From the NCBI GenBank assembly GCA_009776955.1, contig WRMW01000013.1:1-53611 (forward strand): a stretch of 53,611 nucleotides of DNA, given 5' to 3'. The notes beneath the pieces are model-generated. The model worked only from the letters and a program-made list of their open reading frames with translations, was not told the origin of the DNA and ran no database searches. Numbering within the stretch: position 1 is the stretch's first letter; every line of letters begins with the position of its first letter. The position numbers and the translations under genes were made by a program. The DNA comes from Clostridiales bacterium. GTDB lineage: Bacteria > Bacillota > Clostridia > Peptostreptococcales > Anaerovoracaceae. Of the stretch, positions 8,261 to 15,709 are shown piece by piece.

Positions 8261-10744
8261 TTAAAGCCTTTCCAGGGGAGCAATATCCAGGGCGAGTTTT
8301 TTGCGGCCCTCGGTGTCGAACATGACAGTGGCGAAGCCGCCTTCCGACTCAATCACGAGGCCGGCGCCGAACTTGCGGTGTGCGACGCGGTCACCTACAT
8401 TAAGATCCAAAACTGCCCCGCCGCGTTGTTTCACCTCCGCTTTTGCGGTCTCAAACGCCCCCCGTGGCGTCCCAACGGCAGACCCGACGCCCCTGTTGCC
8501 CCCCCGTGGCGTTCCGGCGGCAGACCCGACGCCCTTGTTGCCCCCCCGTGGCGTCCCGGCGGCAGGGCTAGCCCCCCGTGGCGAACCCCCTCCAGATCGG
8601 CCCCCCCATGGCGAACCCCCTGCAGGGCGGGCACCCCCCCAATCCTCTGCGGGATTGCCGTGCAGATAGCCCGAAAGCTCGCCGCCAGGCATGTCCGCAT
8701 CCGGGTCGAGGACGCCTTGGTCAAGTTCGTTCAGGAAACGCGACTCCATCGTGTAATCGCGGTGCCCGTATATCATGCGGCTTTTCGCGCGGAGCAGATA
8801 TAGCCGCTCCATGGCGCGGGTCATGCCGACGTAGCAAAGGCGGCGTTCTTCCTCTATCTCGTCATCGCTGGCAGGCCCTCGCAGCGACGGGAACAGGCCT
8901 TCTTCCATCCCGGGCAGGAACACCACCGGGAACTCCAGGCCCTTGGCGCTGTGCATCGTCATAACGACCACGGCGTCCGCATCGCGGTCCAGATTGTCCA
9001 CGTCGCTCATAAGAGCCGTCTTTTCGAGGAACGAGGCGAGCGTAAGGTTTTCGTCCTCGGCCTCGCTCGCTACTATGGCGCTGCGGAACTCAAGCAGGTT
9101 TTCCACCCGCGCCATGTCCTCTATTGCGCCTTTTTCCTCAAGCGCCTTCATATAGCCCGTCTTTAATAGCAGCTCGTCGTAAAAGTCGGAGACGCTCATC
9201 TGGTCGATAATGTCGGCGTAGGAGGTCATAATGGCCGCAAACCCATAAGCAGCATCCGCGGTTTTGCCGGTCAAAGGGGCAGCTCTATCGCCTATTAACG
9301 ATAAATCGTCCCTTGCACCGTCCCCTGCTCCGCCGTCCCTTGTACCCCCCCCCTCCGCAGCCAAGAACTCCAGCATGCTCACGCCCGCCCGCCCCGCAGC
9401 GGCCGCGATTGCCGCCACGCTTTTCTCGCCGATGCCGCGACGGGGCTCGTTGATTATTCGCATAAACGCCACATCGTCCTTGGGGTTGGCGGCGAGGGCC
9501 ATGTACGAGAGCATGTCCTTCACCTCTTTGCGGTCGTAATAGCGGACCTGGCCGAGCACGCGGTACTTCAGGCCGTGCGAAATAAAGGCTTCCTCGAAGG
9601 TCCGCGACTGGGCGTTCGTGCGGGTCAGCACAGCCATGTCCCTGAGCGGGCGTCCAGCGGCTGCCAGGCGCGTGACCTCCCCCGCAACGAACCGCGCTTC
9701 TTCTCTCTCGTCGTAAACCTGCCGATAGATGACCTTGTCGCCCGCGCCCTTGCTCGTCCAAAGCGCCTTGTCCTTTCGCCCCTTGTTGCCGCGAATCACG
9801 GAATTGGCGCAATCCAAAATGTTGGCATGCGAACGGTAATTCTGCTCAAGCTTGATGACGCACGCCCCCTTGAAATCCTTCTCGAAATCGAGGATATTGC
9901 GGATATCCGCCCCGCGCCACCCATAGATCGACTGGTCATCGTCGCCGACCACGCAGAGGTTGCCGCTCCGCTCGGCGAGCATCTTCACGAACATATATTG
10001 CGTGTGGTTCGTGTCCTGATACTCGTCCACCATTATGTAATGGAATTTATTTTGATAATATTCGAGCACGTCCGGGTGCTCCTTGAACAGACGCACGGCA
10101 TTCGTGAGCAAATCGTCGAAATCCATGGCGTTGTTGCGTTTCAGGGTTTCTGCATAACTCCGGTACAACTCGGCGAGGTGGCGTCTGCGGGGGCCGACGT
10201 ATGTGCCCGCCGCTTCGGTTTCGGCAAGCAGGGCTTCGGGGGTCTTGCCGTCCTCCTTGAATCCGCCGATGGCAGCGAGCACGTATTGGGGGCTGAACTG
10301 CTTGGGGTCGAGGTCGAGCTCCTTGACGCATCGCTTGATGGCGGCCTTTTGGTCGGTAGGGTCGTAGACGGCGAAATTGTTGGTATAACCAAGACGGTCG
10401 GCGTATGAGTGGAGTATGCGGAGGCAGGCCGAGTGGAACGTGAGGATCCAGAGGCCGCCGTAGCCCGACATCCGCTTCAGCAGCGACTCGCCCTCCCGCT
10501 CCATCTCCTCTGCGCCGTATATCAGCTTCGCAACGCGCTCACGCATCTCCCCCGCCGCCTTGTTCGTGAAAGTTACCGCCAGCATATTCCTTGGGTTGAT
10601 GCCCTCGTCAAGAATAAGACGGGCTATGCGGTGCGTCATAACGCTGGTTTTGCCGCTACCCGCGCCGGCCAGTATAAGCAGAGGCCCCTCCCCGTGGAGT
10701 GCCGCCTCACGCTGCTGTTCATTTAAGTGGTCAAGATTCAGCAT
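8261..10744 (-). CDS. pcrA: UvrD/PcrA-type superfamily 1 DNA helicase
   Basis: 827 aa, longer than the usual ~730. This is an ATP-dependent 3'-5' helicase used in repair and plasmid or rolling-circle replication. Walker A AGAGSGKT (26-33), VDEYQDTN (motif II), QSIYGWRGAD (III), and MTMHSAKGLEF (motif V region) are all present. Two features lengthen it: a Gly/Asp-rich insertion near residues 465-490 containing the short LSLIGDR repeat, and a Gly/Pro/Arg-rich minisatellite tail near 710-760 before the C-terminal Tudor-like segment (DLNVGDRVAHRKFGAG). TATGAT lies just upstream of the ATG. It is followed by the R-M pair and ligA on the same strand. Confidence 0.96.
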   Translation of the reverse strand: MLNLDHLNEQQREAALHGEGPLLILAGAGSGKTSVMTHRIARLILDEGINPRNMLAVTFTNKAAGEMRERVAKLIYGAEEMEREGESLLKRMSGYGGLWILTFHSACLRILHSYADRLGYTNNFAVYDPTDQKAAIKRCVKELDLDPKQFSPQYVLAAIGGFKEDGKTPEALLAETEAAGTYVGPRRRHLAELYRSYAETLKRNNAMDFDDLLTNAVRLFKEHPDVLEYYQNKFHYIMVDEYQDTNHTQYMFVKMLAERSGNLCVVGDDDQSIYGWRGADIRNILDFEKDFKGACVIKLEQNYRSHANILDCANSVIRGNKGRKDKALWTSKGAGDKVIYRQVYDEREEARFVAGEVTRLAAAGRPLRDMAVLTRTNAQSRTFEEAFISHGLKYRVLGQVRYYDRKEVKDMLSYMALAANPKDDVAFMRIINEPRRGIGEKSVAAIAAAAGRAGVSMLEFLAAEGGGTRDGGAGDGARDDLSLIGDRAAPLTGKTADAAYGFAAIMTSYADIIDQMSVSDFYDELLLKTGYMKALEEKGAIEDMARVENLLEFRSAIVASEAEDENLTLASFLEKTALMSDVDNLDRDADAVVVMTMHSAKGLEFPVVFLPGMEEGLFPSLRGPASDDEIEEERRLCYVGMTRAMERLYLLRAKSRMIYGHRDYTMESRFLNELDQGVLDPDADMPGGELSGYLHGNPAEDWGGARPAGGSPWGGRSGGGSPRGASPAAGTPRGGNKGVGSAAGTPRGGNRGVGSAVGTPRGAFETAKAEVKQRGGAVLDLNVGDRVAHRKFGAGLVIESEGGFATVMFDTEGRKKLALDIAPLERL
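8463..8614 (-). repeat. 42-bp coding minisatellite in pcrA
   Basis: CGTGGCG recurs at 8463, 8505 and 8547, giving exact 42-base periods, then at 8577; a CATGGCG variant follows at 8608. Each 42-base unit encodes a 14-residue block of the type GTPRGGNxGVGSA on the minus strand, so the frame is preserved. Confidence 0.85.
9287..9306. repeat. Short repeat shared with ligA, copy in pcrA
   Basis: ATCGCCTATTAACGATAAAT, 19 of 20 bases identical to 4371-4390 in ligA. It lies within the Gly/Asp-rich insertion of the helicase and encodes LSLIGDR. Confidence 0.7.
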
Positions 10745-10927
10745 TTTTTGTTATCATACAACCTCTTTCAACATGATAACCCTTGGGTTGTCAGGGGTCA
10801 AGTTCCGACAAGCACCTCGCCCTAACTCATCGCCCGACGGCAGGCCGACGATGCCGCAAAGCCATGCTTTCGACAGCACGGAACGATATGGGGATGAAAA
10901 ACCCATGCATCAATCGCTTTGGAATGC

Positions 10928-10933
10928 TATAAT
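10928..10933 (+). promoter_or_regulatory. -10 box of second C5 methyltransferase
   Basis: A consensus TATAAT lies 17 bases before the ATG at 10951; no good -35 is visible. The transcript would begin about at the AAGAGG ribosome binding site, so the leader is very short. The rest of the 10745-10944 gap shows no gene. Confidence 0.4.
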
Positions 10934-10950
10934 GGCAAGAGGTAATGCAA

Positions 10951-11940
10951 ATGGCAGCAGATGTAAAATCTAAACTGAAATTCATGGATTTTTGTGCAGG
11001 TATTGGCGCAGGCCGCCTTGGCGTCGAGCGCGGAATGAATGCTGTTTGCGTTGGCTATTCTGAAATAATGCAATCTAGCATAAAAACATACAATCTTCTC
11101 CACGATGCTATTGATGAAAAGAACTTTGGCGACTTGACTGGAATAAGCACTGATGAATTACCTGATTTTGATGTTATGATTGCAGGCTTCCCATGCCAAA
11201 CATTCTCAATTATAGGGCAACGACAGGGGCTTGAAGACGATAGGGGGCAAATAATTTATCATTTGATAAAAATCTTGAAGAACAAAACTGTCCCATATTT
11301 TATATTGGAAAATGTCAAAGGCTTGATAAACCACGACAAAGGAAACACCTTGAGGACTGTTGTCAAATTGTTGGAAGAAGCAGGCTACCATACCGAATAC
11401 AGAATACTGAATTCCGTCAATTACGGCGTCCCCCAAATGAGGGAGCGGGTTTACTTTGTAGGCATAAGGAAAGAAAAGGCCAAGCAAGGCGAGTTCGTTT
11501 GGCCTGACGAAGTAGAAACGCCTGATGTAAGAGAATACCTATGCAATGAGAACCCTACGTTTTTGGATCCGAATGACAAAACATTCCAGAAGTACCTAGG
11601 CAACAAGTACAATAAAGGCAGGGTCGACATAAACGAAATATTGAAAAAGGAATATCTCGTTATAGATACAAGACAATCCGATTTAAGGACTTATGAGTGG
11701 AAAGTCCCGACGCTTCGAACGGGAAGACACGGCATACTGTATGTGAAAAATGGCAAGCTGCATAAGTTATCTGGCTTTGAAAGCTTGTTGTTGCAAGGCT
11801 TTGACAAGGATAGAGCCAGGCAAACAACCGGGAAGGTGGCTGAGCAGTGTTTGTTGTCGCAAGCAGGGAACGCCATGACGGTTTCGATAATAGAGCAAAT
11901 ATCGGCTCGGTTGTTGAGCTATATAGAAAGCATGGCGTAA
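10951..11940 (+). CDS. Second (solitary) C5-cytosine DNA methyltransferase
   Basis: 329 aa from this start; AAGAGG is 8 bases upstream, better spaced than for the ATG at 10945. Motif I is FMDFCAGIGAGRLG, motif IV FPCQTFS holds the catalytic Cys, motif VI ILENVKG, motif VIII QMRERVYFVG, and motif X QAGNAMTVSII. It is compact with a short target-recognition region. The sequence is clearly more AT-rich than its neighbours. It has no adjacent nuclease, but only pcrA separates it from the R-M pair, so it could be an orphan or the second methylase of a system with an asymmetric site. It converges on the lactate permease with 4 bases between stops. Confidence 0.93.
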   Translation: MAADVKSKLKFMDFCAGIGAGRLGVERGMNAVCVGYSEIMQSSIKTYNLLHDAIDEKNFGDLTGISTDELPDFDVMIAGFPCQTFSIIGQRQGLEDDRGQIIYHLIKILKNKTVPYFILENVKGLINHDKGNTLRTVVKLLEEAGYHTEYRILNSVNYGVPQMRERVYFVGIRKEKAKQGEFVWPDEVETPDVREYLCNENPTFLDPNDKTFQKYLGNKYNKGRVDINEILKKEYLVIDTRQSDLRTYEWKVPTLRTGRHGILYVKNGKLHKLSGFESLLLQGFDKDRARQTTGKVAEQCLLSQAGNAMTVSIIEQISARLLSYIESMA

Positions 11941-11944
11941 GTCA

Positions 11945-13402
11945 TCAAAACCACAGCGCCGTCGCAGCATAAGTAATCACGCAGACAATAGCCGTGCAGA
12001 ACAGCGCATACTTCAGCGTCGCCCGTATGATATCGCCCTCGCGCCCGTCCAGGCCGCCTATCTGCAGCCCGATGGCGACGCTCTGCGGCGATATCATCTT
12101 GCCCATCGCCGCCGCCGACAGCCCCCCCGACGCAATCCATGCGGGATTCGTCCCTATCGCCTGTGCCGCCCCCACCTGCAGAGGCCCGAAAAGCACAGAC
12201 CCCGCCGTGTTGCTGCCCGTGATGAAAGTGCCGAGCATCCCTATCACAGGCGCCACTAGCGGGTAATAGCGTGCAAAAACCGCGATAAGCATAAGCGCGA
12301 TGGCCTCCGTCATCCCGCTGCGGTCCATGATCTTAGCCATCGCGACAATGGCGATAATGGTGATGAACAGGTTTCGCGATTCGAGAACGGTGTCCCTTGC
12401 GATTCGCAAAAACCCGGCGAGCCCCTGCCCTTGCACAAGGCACGAAACAACGATCGCCAACAATATCAGGATGCCTGGGTTGACCGACAGCCCTGCAAGA
12501 TTCGCAACAATAACGAGGACGAACAATACGCCAAAGGGCAGGCAGGCGCGAAAAGCCGAGACCGTGGAGGGGGAAGGGGAGGGGGGGTGTTTCTTATTGT
12601 GCTCGCTGTCTTTGCAAAAACGCTTGCATGCCACGGCGGTGCAGGCTAGGGCGCATAGCGAGCCGAGCAGCGCGGGCATCTCAGGCCCTATAAAATGGGC
12701 GACAAACAGCATGGGCAGAGCGAATGACAGTCCTGAAATCAATGTGATGCAAAAAACGCCCCTTATGGCGCGAACGCCGCCCCCCACGAGCATTACCAAG
12801 AAAAACGGCATTATTATTGTGGGGATGAAAAGCTGCAAGGTGATGTCGAACCCCAAAACACTGGCGTCCAACCCCGTTGCGTCGGAAAGCGTCAGGACGG
12901 GTATCCCGATGGTGGCGAACGGCGTCGGCGTGCTGTTTGCAACAAGGCAGGCCACCACCGCGAGCATGGGGCTGAAGCCGAGCGAGACGAGGATGGCGCC
13001 AGGTATGAGCACGGGCGTGCCAAAGCCCGCGACCGCCTCAAGGAAGCCCCCGAACCCCCACGCCAGAATCAGCACGAGGACGCGCCTGTCGGGTGAAATG
13101 CCCGTGAGCATCTGCTTTATCTTCTCCATTCCGCCCGTCTCGGCAGAGTATTTATAGAGAATCGTCGCGGAAACGATGACGATAAGGATGGGCCACAACG
13201 CAAGTACAAGGCCCTCAAGCGCCGCCGCCCCAAGCGCCGCAGGCGCCATGCCGTTGACAAAGAACGCTATCGCCCCCGCAAACGCGAGCCCGAACGCGCA
13301 GGCGATGTGCCCAGGGTGACGCAGCACGCAAAACGACACAAACAGCCATGCGATGGGCACCACAGCGAACGCAAACAAAACAATATCAGATGCCATTGTC
13401 AT
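11945..13402 (-). CDS. L-lactate permease family transporter (LldP)
   Basis: 485 aa with about 12 membrane spans. The family signature GFLEAVAGFGTPVLIP (near 118-133) and GTFITGSNTAGSVLFGP (near 402) match LldP-type lactate/glycolate:proton symporters, which are usually 500-560 aa, so this is on the short side. A hydrophilic loop of about 20 residues (SEHNKKHPPSPSPSTVS) is mid-protein. A -10 box TATAAT lies 9 bases before the ATG, implying a near-leaderless mRNA. No lactate-utilisation genes are adjacent, so the exact substrate (lactate, glycolate or another 2-hydroxy acid) is not fixed by context. Confidence 0.9.
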   Translation of the reverse strand: MTMASDIVLFAFAVVPIAWLFVSFCVLRHPGHIACAFGLAFAGAIAFFVNGMAPAALGAAALEGLVLALWPILIVIVSATILYKYSAETGGMEKIKQMLTGISPDRRVLVLILAWGFGGFLEAVAGFGTPVLIPGAILVSLGFSPMLAVVACLVANSTPTPFATIGIPVLTLSDATGLDASVLGFDITLQLFIPTIIMPFFLVMLVGGGVRAIRGVFCITLISGLSFALPMLFVAHFIGPEMPALLGSLCALACTAVACKRFCKDSEHNKKHPPSPSPSTVSAFRACLPFGVLFVLVIVANLAGLSVNPGILILLAIVVSCLVQGQGLAGFLRIARDTVLESRNLFITIIAIVAMAKIMDRSGMTEAIALMLIAVFARYYPLVAPVIGMLGTFITGSNTAGSVLFGPLQVGAAQAIGTNPAWIASGGLSAAAMGKMISPQSVAIGLQIGGLDGREGDIIRATLKYALFCTAIVCVITYAATALWF

Positions 13403-13449
13403 AATAGACGCATTATATCAGAGATTTGGGGACAATTTGGGTGGTTGCT

Positions 13450-13866
13450 TCAGTTTTGCCGCCCGTGGCGCCCGTGCCCGCCGTGATGCCCGCCCCTATA
13501 ATAATTTTCCTGGTCTTGGCTTGGTGCTTGGTTCTGGTAGCGGTTTTGGTCTGTGTTTTGGTTTTGGTCGTAATAAGGGCATTCTCGCCAATTTTGGTGG
13601 TGGCGGCCTTCCCTGTGGAAGTGGTGTCCGTCCGCGTCCTGGCAACGATACCAATAGTAGACTGTGTCGTCATCGGGGGAAGCTGAATATGGGGGTTCGA
13701 TGACGGGGTCAGATTCCGTGGGCATAATATCGGAATCCAACACTATTTCCGCAGATTCCGTAGAGACCGTCTCTGGCACAACGCTCTCGCTCTGGCCGGA
13801 AAGCGTGAACGCGCTGCCCGCCCAAAAACTAAACACTGCCACAACTGCTATCAATGCGATCTTCAT
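13450..13866 (-). CDS. Small secreted His/Gln/Asn-rich protein
   Basis: 138 aa with an N-terminal signal peptide or single membrane anchor (AVVAVFSFWAGSAFTLSG), an acidic Ser/Thr/Glu/Pro spacer, a short core with two Cys (YRCQDADGHHFH ... ECPYY) and a low-complexity Asn/Gln tail ending in a His/Gly/Arg cluster (HHGGHGRHGRQ). No family recognised. The His-rich ends could bind metals, which is only inference from composition. GAGAGG lies about 12 bases before the ATG. It lies between lldP and purN without tight linkage to either. Confidence 0.55.
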   Translation of the reverse strand: MKIALIAVVAVFSFWAGSAFTLSGQSESVVPETVSTESAEIVLDSDIMPTESDPVIEPPYSASPDDDTVYYWYRCQDADGHHFHREGRHHQNWRECPYYDQNQNTDQNRYQNQAPSQDQENYYRGGHHGGHGRHGRQN

Positions 13867-13919
13867 AATGATTCTAAACCTCTCACGTTATTGCTTTCCC
13901 AATTATACCACATTACAGG

Positions 13920-14555
13920 CTATGAAAAATCTTTGTCTCGGAGTTTTTGAATAACTAGGTTCGTGCCCTCGACTATAAGGGGGTGCTCGACTTCCGCGAG
14001 GATACGTTTTTGAAGGGTTTCGGGGGTGTCACCTTCGAGGATGGGGGAGCGGCCTTGCAGGATGATGGCGCCAGAGTCGACGCCCTGGTCATCAACGTAG
14101 TGGACGGTCGCGCCGGTCTCCTTTTCGCCGGCCGCAAGCACGGCCTCGTGGACACGCAGGCCGTAAAAGCCGACGCCGCCGTACTTAGGCAGGAGCGATG
14201 GGTGAATGTTTATCATGCGGCCTGCGTAATGCGAACATACGTTCTTTGCGAGTATGCTCATGTATCCGGCGGTGACAACGAGATCCGTCTCGGCGCCGGC
14301 GAGAGCGGCGAGGATGGCGTCAGCCCTTTCCTCGTCATCGGGGTGGGTCTGCTTGCTGACGACGATGACGGGCACGCCGGCGCGTCGGGAGCGCTCAATG
14401 GCGTAGGCGTCCTCCTGGCTCGAAAGGACGAGGGCGATGCGGGCGTGCTGGAGGCGACCGTCTGCGGCGGCGTCGAGGAGGGCCTGGAGGTTAGTCCCCC
14501 CGCCGGAAACCATCACAGCGACGTTCATTTCCCGCATATCTGCGTTGCCCCTCAC
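13920..14555 (-). CDS. purN: Phosphoribosylglycinamide formyltransferase
   Basis: 211 aa from a GTG that overlaps the purM stop (GTGA), or about 202-205 aa from in-frame ATGs at 14528 or 14537; the conserved N-terminus (VAVMVSGGGTNLQAL) begins directly after the ATG at 14528. It transfers a formyl group from 10-formyl-THF to GAR, the third step of purine synthesis. The catalytic block INIHPSLLPKYGG contains the Asn-x-His pair, and DQGVDSGAIILQG includes the conserved Asp. It is coupled to purM upstream. The region around the alternative starts resembles a fragment of the repeat found in purL (see findings). Confidence 0.95.
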   Translation of the reverse strand: MRGNADMREMNVAVMVSGGGTNLQALLDAAADGRLQHARIALVLSSQEDAYAIERSRRAGVPVIVVSKQTHPDDEERADAILAALAGAETDLVVTAGYMSILAKNVCSHYAGRMINIHPSLLPKYGGVGFYGLRVHEAVLAAGEKETGATVHYVDDQGVDSGAIILQGRSPILEGDTPETLQKRILAEVEHPLIVEGTNLVIQKLRDKDFS

Positions 14556-15595
14556 AGCACCTCCACCCCTTCCCCCATTACCACCTCGCCGATAAGGGCG
14601 GCGGCTTCGCCGCCGCCGTCCAATGCTTCAAGAACGGCTTCGGCGTCCTCGGCGGCTACGACCGCCATAAGCCCTATCCCCATATTGAACGTAGAAAACA
14701 TCTCGCGCTCCTCTATGCCGCCAAGCTTCTGTATCAGCCCAAAGATTTCAGGACGCTCCCACGCCCCCTTGTCTATGCGGGCGCCGAGACCGTCCGCCAG
14801 AACGCGCGGTATGTTCTCATAGAACCCCCCGCCCGTGATGTGGACAAACGCCTTGGGCTGCGTCGCCCCAAGGATGGCACGCACCTGCTTTGTATATATT
14901 CGCGTAGGCGTAAGCAACGCCTCGCCGAGCGTCCCCCCACCACAACAAAAATCAACAGCATCATCCGCCTTTAGCCCCGCCACCTCAAACAGCACCTTGC
15001 GGGCGAGCGAAAACCCGTTGCTATGAAGCCCGCTGCTTTTAAGCCCTATGATGGCATCCCCCGCTTTGACATCCTTGCCGTCTATTATGCGGCTCTTGTC
15101 CACAAGCCCGACGCAAAATCCCGCCATATCGTACTCGTCCGACCCATAGAGGCCTGGCATTTCCGCAGTCTCCCCACCGACGAGCGCACACTCGGCTATT
15201 ACGCAGCCGTCCGCGACCCCACGCACGATATCCGCGACCTTTGCGGCGTCCACGCGGCCCGTGGCTATATAATCCAGAAAGAATAGCGGCCGCGCGCCCT
15301 GGCAGAGCACGTCGTTGACGCACATCGCCACGCAGTCCTGGCCGACCGTGTCGTGCCTGTCCATCATAAAGGCGAGCATCAGTTTTGTGCCGACGCCGTC
15401 CGCCCCCGCCACAAGCACGGGTTCGCTGACGCCCGTCAAGTCCGGCATATAAAGACTGCCGAAGCCGCCAAGCCCTGAAAGCACGCCCTTGTCAAAGGTC
15501 TTTTGCACATGCTCCTTCATCAGCTTTACGGCGAGCTCGCCCTCTTTCGTGTCAACGCCCGCGTCTTTGTACGTCAGTTTCTCATCCATAATCAC
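14552..15595 (-). CDS. purM: Phosphoribosylformylglycinamidine cyclo-ligase (AIR synthetase)
   Basis: 345-347 aa, full length. It converts FGAM to AIR with ATP, the fifth step of purine synthesis. Recognisable blocks are GGFGSLY, VAGADGVGTKLMLAF, CVAMCVNDVLCQGA (ATP site) and the late VHITGGGFYENIPR. The frame starts with GTG ATT ATG; the ATG at 15589 is the better start. TATAAT at 15603-15598 is 8 bases before that ATG, so the mRNA would be nearly leaderless. purN overlaps its stop by four bases. Confidence 0.97.
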   Translation of the reverse strand: MIMDEKLTYKDAGVDTKEGELAVKLMKEHVQKTFDKGVLSGLGGFGSLYMPDLTGVSEPVLVAGADGVGTKLMLAFMMDRHDTVGQDCVAMCVNDVLCQGARPLFFLDYIATGRVDAAKVADIVRGVADGCVIAECALVGGETAEMPGLYGSDEYDMAGFCVGLVDKSRIIDGKDVKAGDAIIGLKSSGLHSNGFSLARKVLFEVAGLKADDAVDFCCGGGTLGEALLTPTRIYTKQVRAILGATQPKAFVHITGGGFYENIPRVLADGLGARIDKGAWERPEIFGLIQKLGGIEEREMFSTFNMGIGLMAVVAAEDAEAVLEALDGGGEAAALIGEVVMGEGVEVL

Positions 15596-15709
15596 GAATT
15601 ATACCACACCCGACCGACCGCCCCAAACATCTTCAAACAACCAACAAACAGCTCACGACCAAACCCTAACCCTCCCGACCAATCGCCTCAAACCCCAATC
15701 AACCCCCAA

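Noticed and set aside
8463..8614. Regular repeats resembling a CRISPR array
   Set aside because: The units are contiguous, 42 bases long without unique spacers, and lie in frame in the pcrA coding sequence.
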